A stretch of DNA of 64,000 nt from Trematomus loennbergii (lineage: Eukaryota > Chordata > Actinopteri > Perciformes > Nototheniidae), in NCBI GenBank assembly GCA_012861695.1, contig JAAOOA010000060.1:11395449-11459448 (forward strand), given 5' to 3'. How positions within the stretch are numbered: position 1 is the stretch's first letter; each line of letters opens with the position of its first letter. Positions 1-12,709 of this stretch are shown one piece after another. The position numbers and the translations under genes were made by a program. The notes beneath the pieces are model-generated. The model had not been told where the DNA came from. It saw nothing but the letters and a program-made list of their open reading frames with translations, and did not search any database.

Positions 1-745
1 AGGGATAGGGATAGACGATAGGGATAGACGATAGGGATAGACGATAGGGATAGACAATAGGGATAGGGATAGACGATAGGGATAGACGATAGGGATAGAC
101 GATAGGGATAGACGATAGGGATAGACGATAGGGATAGACGATAGGGATAGACGATAGGGTTAGACGATAGGGATAGACGATAGGGATAGACGATAGGGAT
201 AGACGATAGGGATAGACGATAGGGATAGACAATAGGGATAGGGATAGGGATAGACGATAGGGATAGACGATAGGGATAGACGATAGGGATAGACGATAGG
301 GATAGACGATAGGGATAGGGATAGACGATAGGGATAGACGATAGGGATAGACGATAGGGATAGACGATAGGGATAGACGATAGGGATAGGGATAGACGAT
401 AGGGATAGACGATAGGGATAGACGATAGGGATAGACGATAGGGATAGACGATAGGGATAGACGATAGGGATAGACGATAGGGTTAGACGATAGGGATAGA
501 TGATAGGGATAGACGATAGGGACAGACGATAGGGATAGACGATAGGGTTAGACGATAGGGATAGACGATAGGGATAGACGATAGGGTTAGACGATAGGGT
601 TAGACGATAGGGATAGACGATAGGGATAGACGATAGGGTTAGACGATAGGGATAGACGATAGGGATAGACGATAGGGTTAGGTTAGACGATAGGGATAGA
701 CGATAGGGATAGACGATAGGGTTAGACGATAGGGATAGGGATAGA
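1..745. repeat. 13-bp minisatellite, truncated at the left edge of the window
   Basis: This tract is built from a 13-bp unit, GATAGGGATAGAC, in more than 50 near-perfect copies. Occasional copies shorten to GATAGG spacing, and a subset changes GGGATAG to GGGTTAG, which contains the vertebrate telomere word TTAGG. The variant copies cluster between about 480 and 725, near the right end. The array starts before the first base, so its full length is unknown. It ends close to 745, where ordinary AT-rich sequence starts. No gene is associated with it. Confidence 0.95.
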
Positions 746-984
746 CATAGGAGCTGATTTTTTGACTATTCGACTGCAACCCTTGAGTTACGCCTCACAA
801 AGCTGTTACCTCACCCTTAATTATTTAGTTTACACCATTATTGTTACTAAATAACTGGCATTATAATGTGAAATAAAAAAAGAAGACATCCTTTTTATAG
901 TTTTCAGACAGAGTTGTCCTCAGGGAAAAGAACAAACTGTAATGTCTCAGCGTTCAAATCCTTTTAGTTTAATGTCTTGTGTTA

Positions 985-1381
985 CTAGTCTTGTCACCTT
1001 CCGTTTTATTTTGGTAAATGACTCTCGTTTCAGGTGTCTTCACTTCCTGCCCTCACATGTCAGCATGATTGTTGTTCCTGCCCCTGATTGTTTCCACCTG
1101 TGCCCCATTACCTAATGTGTCTGTACAGTATATATAGCTGTCTGCCTTTGTCTTGTGCCAGTTCGTCTTGTCTCCACGTCGAGTCCATGTCCGTAATCCT
1201 AGTGAGTTTTTGAGCAACCTAGTCTAATCTAGTGATCTTTTGTTTGTTATCCAAGTTTTTCCTATTTAGTTATTTTTGTTTGTAGCCTTAAGTTTGTAGC
1301 TTTAGTCTTTTATAAATAAAAGACCTTTTTGAGTTGAAACTGAATCGTGCGTCTGAGTTCCTGTGAGCCATCGTGTCACAA
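985..1381 (+). mobile_element. LTR-like dispersed repeat (possible solo LTR)
   Basis: The block carries the signals of an LTR: a TATATATAG box near 1130, the segment GTTCGTCTTGTCTCC shortly after it, and a polyadenylation-type ATAAATAAAAGAC near 1315, closing with GTGTCACAA. A 20-base word, CTGCCCCTGATTGTTTCCAC, recurs in inverse orientation in the repeat at 12,710-13,330, so this is a dispersed family and not a gene promoter. No internal region or second LTR is adjacent, which fits a solo LTR. The class is inferred; the ends are approximate. Confidence 0.5.
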
Positions 1382-1494
1382 ACAATCATGAAACGGGGAT
1401 TTTCTGAGAACATTTATTAAACATGTTTTCATATTCATTTTGATGTTACTGTCAGTCTCCAGGCTGAAGACTTTTTTTTGCCGCTGCTTTTAAT

Positions 1495-1693
1495 TGAACT
1501 ATTCATATCTTAAACTGCACTGTAACTTTTATCCATGTATTTTTTCTTTTAATGTTTATTTTATTATCTTTTATTTTTAATGACTGATTTTAAATGCCAT
1601 TTTCTTAATGTCTTCCATTTTTGTAAAGCACTTTGAATTGCCTTGCCTTGCCTTGCCTTGCCTTGCCTTGCCTTGCCTTGCCTTGCCTTACTG
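1495..1693 (+). mobile_element. LINE 3' tail with (CCTTG)n microsatellite
   Basis: The words AATGACTGATTTTAAATGCC and TTTGTAAAGCACTTTGAATT match, almost base for base, a second copy at 20,490-20,650. They are followed directly by nine CCTTG units. The second copy also carries GGTGCTATATAAATAAAC, a typical teleost L2-like LINE 3' end. The microsatellite starts exactly at the retroposon tail, so it probably grew from the tail repeat. Confidence 0.7.
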
Positions 1694-1784
1694 TAAAGGT
1701 TTGGCTGCTGTGATGAAAGACCAATTAATTCTGAGTAAGTGTCCATTATGAGAGTTTCTTCTCCCTGCTCCTCTCCTAAGTTAC

Positions 1785-1975
1785 ATTACATTACATGTCA
1801 CTTGTTAGACGCTTTTATCCAAAGCGACTTACATACTCAATACTGTGGACAATCCCCACAGGAGCAATTTGGGGTGAAGTGTCTCAGGGACACAACGACA
1901 TGCTGACTGCAGTGGAGTTTGAACCTGTGCTCCCCTGATACGAACACCAACGCACAACCCACCTCCCTAAGTGTA
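1785..1975 (-). mobile_element. tRNA-derived SINE, 5' truncated head
   Basis: Read on the minus strand, this element has a tRNA-like head with a B-box-like GGTTCAAACTC, a body with CAGCATGTCGTTGTGTCCC, and a tail GTCGCTTTGGATAAAAGCG followed by ATGTAATGTAATGTAA. The same head and body occur at 15,107-15,247, where an intact A box is present. The A box is deleted here. The tail word is very common in teleost genomes. The exact SINE family name is not assigned. Confidence 0.75.
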
Positions 1976-2133
1976 CATGTTATATTAATGATGTACCATG
2001 AGTGGAACAAATAAGTGAATGAATATATACATTTTGTCTGCAATTTTATGAGCCTAATTTATTACTATGATAAACCAAATAAACTCTATAGTCTTGTGTT
2101 TTCAGCCCAAAAGTGAAACCTGGGAAACTCTCA

Positions 2134-2341
2134 TCACTGAAAAAACTGAAACATTGACTTTAAATAAATGTATTATGTCAACAAATTACACATAACTGTA
2201 TTAGGTTAGTTGAAAGCAGGATTCAATACAAAATAGTAGGTTCAACTTCATATTTTTGCTTTCAACTAACCTAATACAATTATGTGTAATTTGTTGACAT
2301 AATACATTTAATTAAAGTCAACATTTCTGTTTTTTCAGTGA
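2134..2341. mobile_element. Foldback MITE (long inverted repeats)
   Basis: The 208-bp element is almost entirely an inverted repeat. The left arm starts TCACTGAAAAAACTGAAAC and continues through GTATTATGTCAACAAATTAC to TTAGGTTAGTTGAAAGCA; the right arm is its reverse complement with a few mismatches. Arm length is roughly 85 bp around a short centre. A diverged copy of the family lies at 25,280-25,678. It encodes nothing. Confidence 0.85.
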
Positions 2342-2610
2342 AGGGATACGACCTGCAAGTAAACAAGGTGTTAATGGACAGCGAGGTGAAACTGAAAGTG
2401 AAAACACCTGAAACGTGTCGGTTGTGTTGTAAAACGTTGCTTATTTATGACATGACTTTGTCTTCAAACCCAGCTTTTAACGCAGTCCTGTTTTCCTGTG
2501 AAAGCTTCTATGTGATTTGCTTCTGGATGCCAGCGAGACACCAGACATCTCAGCGCGGAGCCTCTATCTGCCGAGGGAAGATCAGTGAGGAAGTCACAGA
2601 CATGGCCCCG

Positions 2611-2700
2611 GGGCTTATCTTTTATTGGCTGGCTCCTCGGAGGCTTATCTTTTATTGGCTGGCTCCTCCGTCAAGCTTATCTTTATTGGCTGGCTCCTCC
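2611..2700 (+). repeat. Three tandem 30-bp units with GATA and inverted CCAAT motifs
   Basis: Three consecutive 30-bp units each contain CTTATCTTT (an inverted GATA site), TATTGGCTGG (an inverted CCAAT box) and CTCCTC. The third unit has small changes. Open reading through this stretch is incidental. A regulatory role is only an inference. Confidence 0.7.
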
Positions 2701-2769
2701 TGAGGACAGCCTGTGAGCCATGAGGGGCTGAGGAGGAGGAGGAGGAGGAGGTGATGGAGGGGTGGAGGT

Positions 2770-2925
2770 GAGAAGTATTGGAGTACAAATACTTCGTTAC
2801 TTTAAGTACATGTTTCTGGTATCAATACTTTACTCCACACTTATTTTTCTGACAACTTTTTACTTTTACTTCTTACATTTTTAACACAAATATCTGTACT
2901 TTCTACTTCTTACATTTCCTGGGGT
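2770..2925 (+). mobile_element. Fragment of the repeat family that forms the 61-62 kb minisatellite
   Basis: GGAGTACAAATACTTCGTTAC, TTTCTGGTATCAATACTTTA and one copy of CTGTACTTTCTACTTCTTAC occur in the same order as in the element at 61,215-62,511. Here the last segment is present once or twice only, whereas at 61-62 kb it has expanded to over twenty copies. This gives the unexpanded state of the family. Confidence 0.7.
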
Positions 2926-3315
2926 GGGGGTTAAGGAGGTGATGGAAGGGGGGGGGGGGCTGCCAGGATGACTGGGGCCGACACAGATAGCTCTATCATC
3001 AGTGTGGGAAAAACACACAACGCTGTTTCCACCTTCAGAGACAGACTTCGGATCTACTTTTCCTCGTCCTCGCTTTACTTCCTCTCCTTACTTCCTCTCC
3101 TTAGTCCTCCTACTTCCCTCTCCATCAGTCGGCCATTGTTTTGACCTCACTAGCCATATTGCACCACCTGTTACTCGTTTAGCTGATGCTTAGGTTCAGT
3201 GCAAAGTGGTTGAGATAATTACAAGTCAATATTACAAAAATATTGTTAGTTTGTATTTTTGTACCTGGACCAACCACAGGCACTGATGCCCTGCTTTCAA
3301 TCATCACATGAACAT

Positions 3316-4602
<1,287 letters not shown>

Positions 4603-4628
4603 ATACACACACACACACACACACACAC

Positions 4629-4703
<75 letters not shown>

Positions 4704-4772
4704 CATGTCCCAACACGGCTCCACCAAACCCCTTACAAACACTGATGTCCTCCATGTCTCCAAAAGCCTGAT

Positions 4773-4836
<64 letters not shown>

Positions 4837-4837
4837 T

Positions 4838-4897
<60 letters not shown>

Positions 4898-4909
4898 GTG
4901 GTGTGTGTC
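4603..4909. repeat. Paired inverse dinucleotide arrays: (CA)n then (TG)n
   Basis: About 98 bases of CA repeats (4603-4700) are followed, after about 74 bases of unique sequence, by about 135 bases of TG repeats (4775-4909). The two arrays are complementary and inverted, so a single strand could fold into a very long hairpin. Both have one-base interruptions. Confidence 0.92.
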
Positions 4910-5489
4910 CCTGTCTGTCTCCATGCCTTGAATGACATCACTAACAGGGAAGTGTGTGTCTGGAGAGGTGGTTCCCATGACAACAGCATCATCCATCCCA
5001 TGGGAGTGTGTACTGGAGGCTTATCACTCTGAAAAGCTTTTAAAACAGTAAAAAAAAAAGAAGAAAAAAAGAATAGAGTCAAGACTTAAGGAAGCAGAGC
5101 CTGATGGTTAAATAAGTTACCCAGGATCCATCTCCGCCATTTAAGGCCAGTTCCCGTATTCCCAGATTACTTATGGGAAGCTGTGTGAGTGTGTGTGTGT
5201 CCTTGTGAGGTCCAGTCGGAATTGTTTGTTCATATTCTGTGATGTTCATAGTCTCAGTGTGAGTTTTGGTCAGCTGGTGTTTCCAGTTATCAGCTGATTA
5301 GTTTCTGCTCTAGTTAGTGTTTTAGTCCAGACCACCTTAACCAAGATCAAGACTTTAAGAGGTCGAGACCAAAACAAAACCAAGACTAAGACTTTAAGAG
5401 GTTGAGACCGAATCCAGACCAGAACAACACTAGTGTGAATCCAACACTACATAACACACTTACAATAAAATGGGGAAGATACCGTAGTC

Positions 5490-5885
5490 CAGGGGTGTCA
5501 AAACTCAATTTCATCAGCATTATGGTTGCACTCAAAGGGCCGGTTTGACTTTAAGACTATATAAATATACATATATAAATATGTAATGTATACAAAATAA
5601 TTTATTATATTACATATTTGCCTCTGCATTGGAATATTATCAGATAGGGTGATAACTTTATAATTATAATTACTACATCTGAAAGCAGAAGTCTGGGGCA
5701 AATCATTGCAAGTCTTTTCAGTGCGCATGTCACACAACGAGATGCATTGTGGGACATGTAGTTTATTGGCAACGTGCTTTTGTACCGTATAAAAACATAT
5801 TGTATTCTTTGCAAGCTCTTGCAGGCCACATAAAATTAGGTTGCGGGCCAGATTTGGCCCACGGGCCTTGAGTTTGACACCCCTG
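5490..5885. mobile_element. hAT-like MITE, copy 1, with 8-bp target duplication
   Basis: The 396-bp element starts CAGGGGTGTCAAAACTCAA and ends TTGAGTTTGACACCCCTG, an inverted terminal repeat of about 18 bp. It is flanked by CCGTAGTC (5482-5489) and CCGTGGTC (5886-5893), 8-bp direct repeats differing at one base, as expected for hAT insertion. The subterminal words AAAGGGCCGGTT and GCGGGCCAGATTTGGCCC recur in copies at 32,567 and 43,616. It has no transposase. Confidence 0.88.
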
Positions 5886-5893
5886 CCGTGGTC

Positions 5894-6742
5894 AATTTCA
5901 TCTAAAAGATCCACATCATCATAAAAAGACCCACAAACAAACTGTAAGATATACATTAAACGTCATCGTCTTTATTCACACGGTGATTATTTTCATTTAA
6001 AAACAGTAAATTAATAAGATCTTAATATAGAATATCGGAATATAAATTGTAAGGTTTTCCAAGTGTCTGGAAAAGTTGGACGTAGTTGATTGTTGGTGAC
6101 AAGACCAAGACCTTTCCAGAGACCACTTACTTGAGTTTCTGACAAACAGAGATGACATTGTTCTGTATTTTCTCTATACCAAGGAAATGTTTTGTTTGTT
6201 TGCGTTTCTGATTGTCAGGAGGATTATGGAAAAACTACTGGCTTTAAATGTATTACACTTTGTGGAACGATGTAGCATGGGCCAAGGAATAAACCATAAT
6301 ATTTCAGAGCAGATTTGTGAATCACAGACTTGGAAAACAACCATTGCAGAAGTGTGGTTTACGCTGAAGGTCAAGAGACATCAATTACTGCGGTAATAAG
6401 ACAACAGGATTTTAAACAAGTGTCCCATCTTCTCTACTTCTTCTTCTTGTACAACAAATACAAGTGGAGATAGAAACTATAGTGACACTCAGTATTAATT
6501 ATATTTCCCCTTATCTGTGTTGTCTCATGTCTCTTATCTGGTCTGCTAATCACATCAGGACTGACAGCGCCATGACAATCTGCAGCGCTGCTCTCTGATT
6601 GGCTGATGAACAGGAAGTGATTTTTGCGTCTTCTAAAAAAATAACAACATTAAAGTACACAGCGGGGCTATTGGGTTGTGGCTCAGTAAGCATGTAACTG
6701 AGCAAAGGCAAGAAACACAGGGCTTACACCTTGAGTATGTGA
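5894..6742. other. Gene-free stretch
   Basis: This stretch is unique-looking, with no supportable exon or RNA gene. A CAGCGCTGCTCTCTGATTGG segment near 6582 includes an inverted CCAAT box, but there is no gene next to it. Confidence 0.55.
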
Positions 6743-6758
6743 ACACACACACAATGTG

Positions 6759-6791
<33 letters not shown>

Positions 6792-6931
6792 TGTTAAAAC
6801 ACACACACCATCCAGACGTGCCTCCTTATCTCTCAGCTCCTTGGCCACATCTTAACACACTAACCATGTACAAATATGGAGAGAGCAAAACACTGTCAAC
6901 ACCATACCAGTATGGACCAGACAGACAGACA

Positions 6932-6966
<35 letters not shown>

Positions 6967-7185
6967 CACACACACACACACACACACACACTCATCCAGT
7001 CTCCTCCTGCATGAAACACAGACTCAGTCGGGTTGACTCACAGCTTTCTCTTTCCTACTTAAATGCTCAGACACTTTCACTCTCACACACAAACACACAG
7101 ACACACAGACACAGACACACACACCACACACACATACACACACACACACACACACACAAACACACAGACACACACACACACACAG
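6743..7185. repeat. Cluster of (CA)n microsatellites
   Basis: Three CA-rich arrays lie close together (about 6743-6805, 6929-6992 and 7084-7185), the last one mixed with ACAG units. No coding content is supported. Confidence 0.9.
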
Positions 7186-8532
7186 GGACCCCCCTCCCTG
7201 GGAAAGGGCTGAGAGGACAGCAGGCCGTCACTGTTAGCGTTACACACCACTCACAGCGCTCTGATAAGACGAGCAGAGGAGCCGAGTCCTTCAGACCCTC
7301 GACCAGATCCTGACTGTCTGCTGACAAGGAAGTTAAAAATATGAAGTATACTTGCACCACACACTAGAAAATACTCCCATTTATTATTGCTTGTCTGTTT
7401 CATAATACTTAACACCAATCCCTAATAAAAAGCCAGTAAAGACTCCCCTTCTCCTACTTCCTGCTGGTTTAAATATTGATCCTTTTTGATTCATCAGTCA
7501 AATTAGGACCTTCACTGTAATGGCAAATCACTATAAGAAGGAAATATAAAACACCTACAAAATGACGCATCTATAACTACTGGTAATCACTCCAATATCA
7601 TCAAACCTTGTCTGGTGTTGTAGCTATTGCAACGTTTAAATTACTGTACATATGGCTGGTTATTTAAAGCAGCATTGTTGATTATAATTTTTCCTTAAAA
7701 GCACTAAACTTCAATGTTGTAATTTATGCGTTTTGAAGATATCCTGATGCACAAGAGCATGTACGGTGACAATCAGACACATATTAGAAAAGTATTGATC
7801 ACTTTCCATTTGAGGAGAGGGTTTGGATTGGACAGTAATGACCTGAAAGAAGGGGACGTGTTGTGCTAACTTGTTCACTAATGTAAGCCGTTCTATAATT
7901 ATGGTTCACTAATGGACTGTAAGGAGCCGCTATTAGAATGTGAGATAGTTTATCTATGAGCTGACCTGCACTGAATCACTGACATGACACAGACTCTGAA
8001 GTACTTTAAGTTTAATCTGATGCTAATACTTTTGTACTTTGAAAGGAGGGATTAAACTATAACGGAGCATTTTCTCTCAGCTCAGATTTTATTTCTGCTT
8101 TTTTAAAGTTAAGTATGTGCTCATGTGTTTCAGTGTTGGTGTAGAGGCTACTGCTTGAATATGTTAATGAAAGGCAGGTTTTCCTATAAATAAAATAATT
8201 TGTGGTCCTAATATCTTGGTTTCTTCTTTTCTAAGGTCACGTTGTTCTGTTGTCTTACATAATACACTCAGGTAAGAAACCCCTTATTGTTAACCCTGCT
8301 CACCTTGACCATTGCACACCAAAGCTAATGTGTTGTATGTGTTAACCTACTTGGCATTGAACCTGATTCTGATGTCTTTGTGAGTGAATGCTGATGTGAG
8401 ACTGAACAATGAGGTGGAGATGAAACATCAGACTGTTAAATCTGTGGTGCAGAGCTATGGGGGGTCAGCAGGTCACAGTGGGAGGCCTGAGGGTTCAGGG
8501 ACAGGCTGTCTGTCTGTGAGCTAATCCTGCAG
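7186..8532. other. Gene-free stretch
   Basis: No exon or RNA gene is supported. A short segment near 7995-8050 (TGAAGTACTTTAAG ... TTTTGTACTTTGAAAG) resembles the AGTAC-rich dispersed repeat seen at 2,770 and 61,215. Confidence 0.5.
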
Positions 8533-8721
8533 CACGCACGCACGCACGCACGCATGCACGCACACACCACACACACACCCTTAGACCTGACCTGTCTTCC
8601 ACCAAGAAGCCAAGTTTGTGTTTACATCTGTGTCTCAGTTTTGCATAAATCTGTCTTTGCATATGCTTGTAGCATCTTTGCTCTAACACACATATTGTAC
8701 TGTGTGTGGTGTGTGTGTGTG

Positions 8722-8781
<60 letters not shown>

Positions 8782-8820
8782 TGTGTGGTGTGTGTGTGTG
8801 TGTGGTGTGTGCGTGTGCGT
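8533..8820. repeat. (CGCA)n and (GT)n microsatellites
   Basis: A short run of GCAC units (8533-8560) is followed, after about 140 bases of unique sequence, by roughly 115 bases of interrupted GT repeats (8701-8820). Confidence 0.9.
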
Positions 8821-10084
8821 GTGACAATGTCCGTGATCCACGCCACAGACAGGGAGGCAGGGCGGGGGTCAGAGGTCGCTCAGAAACAGAGTCTTGGCCA
8901 CATCCATCTCTCGTCACTCCGTCGTTCCTCAACTTGTTTTTCAGAGCTGTGCAGGAATTGTCAGCGATGAAACAACAGAGCTATCAACACTTCATATATG
9001 GAGAAAATATATTTATGTTGATCTGTTTACATGTTATGTTACACAAGCTGAATTTCCTTTCACATCAATAAAGTTGTTATTCATCCATCTTTTAATATTT
9101 TTAATATTTTGTTAGTGGCTCATATTATATATTATGGCTCATATGATGTACTGTTTCTCTATATGTCACAAAGGTAATGTCCAAATATATATCAGGGATA
9201 AGTAAGTACGATTTTTTTTACGTCTATGCATTTGCCTTTTAAAAAAATATTTGTGTAATGTGTAATTGGTGCAAATACAAAACAGTAGTGGCTTTACAAG
9301 TGGTACACTAATGGCAAGAACAGGAGAGGAATAGAAGAAAATAAGTAAAGTCTTAATTTGAATAATAATAATATGCATATGTTTGGCAAAAAATTAAACT
9401 GATAAGAATTTTTGACCAAAAAAAAACATTTTTGCTTTAACTATGAAATGTTTACATGCTTTAATGTTCAAAAGGGTCTTTCTTTTTCAGGCAACGGGGG
9501 AGTGTGTGGGAGAGAAACTCCCTTTGGAGGGAACACAGGGATTGTAGCCTCTGCACACCATTTACATACACTCAAACGTATATAACACACTACAGGAGAG
9601 GGAAAACCCAAAAAGCCTATAGGCCTCTTAAATTCAACACTGAAAAACAGCTTCTGTTATGGAAGCATAGATTGACATTGGGCAATGTAGCCGGTCAATT
9701 GATCCGTACAGTCGAGCTTAGAAGTCACAGGTTCTGATGGTGACGAAAGGCAGATTAGAAAAGTGTGAATTAACACAATTTAAGAGATTAAAACAAACGC
9801 TTAGCCAGGAGTCAGTCATTTCAGGGGCTCATGTTAAGTCATTTGAAAGCAGGATTTACTAATTTGATGGATTGATTTATATAAAAATCTCCTCTCTTAC
9901 ACTCTCAAGGCTCTGTATCTATAGAAGTGAAGCTGGAGAAATCAATCACGCATGTTTTAAAACCTGATAAAACAAGACTCTTGTGTACGTGATTGATTTT
10001 CATTCCTCAGCTCGGAGAATGGACACAATTTTTATCTGTGTGCGGGGATGTGTGACAGTGTGTATGTGTCATGTGACAGACTCT
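8821..10084. other. Gene-free stretch with one repeat fragment
   Basis: Mostly unique AT-rich sequence. The segment at about 9450-9475 (GTTTACATGCTTTAATGTTC) matches the dispersed repeat at 22,796-23,095. No gene is supported. Confidence 0.5.
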
Positions 10085-10154
<70 letters not shown>

Positions 10155-10155
10155 G
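10085..10155. repeat. (GT)n microsatellite
   Basis: About 65 bases of nearly pure GT repeat. Confidence 0.95.
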
Positions 10156-11266
10156 ATGGGTGATCATTCAGAGGTGATACTGTGTATGTTCAGTCTTCCA
10201 TAGGTTTTAGCAGCAGTGTGTCCACGGGGCATCGCTGCAGTCTTTAGTGCGTTTCTCCGGAGGGTTGGAGACAAAGTGTGTGTACATGCATGTTCAGAAC
10301 AGTGTGTACAGAGTGTGTCCCTCTGGACTGTTAGGATTTCTATCGATTTATGAGCCTATCCAAAGAGGTGTGGTAAAAAAAATAGACCCAATCCCAAGTA
10401 CGCTTGACCTGAATAGACCCTTATAGAGACAAAGCGTCATGATAGATAAGAGCATCAATAATACTGACAATAATGTTAATAAATATTTAGTTTGCATGCT
10501 TCAAAACGTCATATTTCTACCTGCTGTAGGTGCACCAACAACAACAAACAAACTCCATCAACTGGATGATACACAGACAGGAAATAATAATTGTCTAAAA
10601 ATGTATTTTAATTCTGAAAAAGTTATTTACTTAAAAGTTTCCCATGATATTTGGTTGGGGATCACAAGGGGAGACTTTTAACACCAGGCCTTATTTGAGG
10701 TTACCTGCATTTCACTTTACTTTGCAACCGGCAAATACAATTCGGGAACTTGGGTTGACTTTTTGAGGAGCTGCAGCATTTATTTACTGACAATCAGGAG
10801 CTCACACTGTACATTTACAGTTGTTGGATACTTTCTCTGCTTCAATCTTTTGCAATATAATCATGATCAGTTTCATTCAGACCCAGTCGGTTAGTAATCA
10901 TGTTAACACACAGACAATCATTCCTCCTGTCTTAATGTGGTGCAAAATGAAAAAGACATTTGATCTTGACGCCAGGGAACAACTTTTCTGTACCACCAAC
11001 ATCAAATGTTTACATTCTGAATGTCTTTATCCCTCTGAGTCTGTAGAAATAGGACAAGCCCTGCAGAGCCTCCATTGCCTCCACAGTTGTGATTGATCCA
11101 GGATAACTGTCCTGACCTGAGGCTGTTTATCAAGCTTTAATGTTGCCATGTGGTGCAAGCAAACATGATCTGTGTTACTCCGGGTATTAAACATTAGCAC
11201 ACACGCTTAGAGTTAGTGGTCAAAATTATTCTGACATGCTGATTTTGTATTCATGACGTTGTGAGG
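10156..11266. other. Gene-free stretch
   Basis: Two open frames of 80 and 91 codons occur, but they show no recognisable domain, no splice context and no codon signature. I treat this as intergenic sequence up to the 8-bp target duplication of the next element. Confidence 0.5.
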
Positions 11267-11274
11267 CATCATAC

Positions 11275-12691
11275 CAGAGGTGGGGACTCGAGTCACATGA
11301 CTTGACTCGAGTCAGACTCGAGTCGCATATTTTTGACTTGAGACTTGCTTGACTAACATTGATAAAAGACTTGACTTGACTTTGACTTGGTATTCATGAC
11401 TTGAGACTTGACTTAAGCTTGAGACAGATGACTTGAAAGGACTTGACTGTTTAAAATTAAATATCGCGTTTGTTTTTGTAGTGAGATATTACGTTTAGTT
11501 TTTTCGAAAAACGTGATTGGGTGATTATAGCGCCATGCGCGCAAACTGGCAACCCACTAGACGGCAGGAGAGTCAGTTAACATGGCAGCGGCTAGCGTTA
11601 CTCCACAAATAGTGAAGTTTGGATTCAAGGATTATGTTGTCGATGACGCTAATAAGAAGAGAACAGCGGTATGCAGGGTCTGCAGCATAAAGATCAGTGA
11701 CAGGACCACCACAACATCCAACTTCATTCGTCACTACAAAAAAACCCACAGAGAAAGGTACGTGAATGTGTTGTGTTAGCTAGAAAGCTAACGTTAAGTT
11801 TAAGCTACGTTAGACTTGGTTTCAAATCGATTAAGCATTGCAAAGAGAAGAGACAAAACGGTAAGTGAACACTAGAACCTCCAAGGGATTCATTTTGACT
11901 AACCCTGATACTGACGGGCTGTCAGGAGAGGGAGAGAGAGAGAGGGAAAGAGATGCCTCGTTATTTCCCCTGTGTTATTATCAGAAGTTACTGTAAACTG
12001 TTGAATCATGTAGTTCATCTACTTTTAGTAGTTTGTTTAAATGTTTTAATTATGTTGTTTTTGTTTGTAGAAGTGCATCATTCCTGATTTATTGTAAAAA
12101 TGAATCTGAACTTTTGATCTGTTATGATGATAAACTGAAGCAATTTCTAAATTAACCCAATTAACTGAGTTTTAAATCGTCCTACTTAGTTTATAAGGAA
12201 ATTATGAAGAGGAACAAATTAAATGATTTGAAAATGATATCTATGTAGGTGCTGACGCTGTTGGCGGTTCTAGTGTTAACAGACATTTAAATTAAATATG
12301 TGTAATGGCAAATGCCATATATGATTTTCTTACCTGGAATTCTGCCTTTTTGAACAGACTGTTTGATTGAGTCCTAGCTATATTGTCTGCAGTTCTAGGG
12401 TTAATATTGATCTAATATGATTGTCATCGGTCTAAATTAGATTTCAAATGATTAACTGTGTATGTAATGAAGATCATAGTGTGGGTTAAATCCATTTTCA
12501 TAACCACTGTAAATGCGGAAACTGGGCTTATTCATCAGAATTTCGTATGACTTGACTTGCTTGACCTGAGCAATGACTTGACTTGACTTGCTTGACTCTC
12601 ACCACAGTGACTTGGGACTTGCTTGATACTTGTAGGTCAAGACTTGAGACTTGCTCATGACTTGCACATGTAGGACTTACTCCCACCTCTG
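11275..12691 (+). mobile_element. hAT transposon, internally deleted, with BED-finger exon
   Basis: The 1417-bp element starts CAGAGGTGGGGACTC and ends ACTCCCACCTCTG, and is flanked by CATCATAC (11,267-11,274) and CATCATGC (12,692-12,699), 8-bp direct repeats with one mismatch. Both ends carry many copies of GACTTGACT-type words, which look like subterminal transposase-binding repeats. It retains one coding piece, a BED zinc finger (11,582-11,757), while the catalytic part of a hAT transposase is absent. The combination of TIR, 8-bp duplication and BED finger supports hAT. Confidence 0.88.
11582..11779 (+). pseudogene. N-terminal BED zinc finger piece of a hAT transposase (ZBED-like)
   Basis: The frame opens at ATG 11,582 and encodes about 65 residues. 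Residues 29-54 read AVCRVCSIKISD then a Thr-rich turn and NFIRHYKKTHRERY, giving the Cys-x2-Cys ... His-x4-5-His spacing of a BED finger, a DNA-binding module found at the start of hAT transposases and ZBED proteins. A donor-like AAG/GTACGT occurs at 11,757/11,758; reading through instead gives a stop at 11,777-11,779. No RNase H-like or dimerisation domain follows before the element ends, so this is a relic and not a functional transposase. Its flanks are the TIR-bounded element described separately. Confidence 0.8.
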
Positions 12692-12709
12692 CATCATGCA
12701 TCATGTCAT

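Noticed and set aside
1125..1140. TATATATAG as a gene promoter
   Set aside because: It sits inside an LTR-like dispersed repeat with a second copy at 12,710-13,330, and no gene follows.
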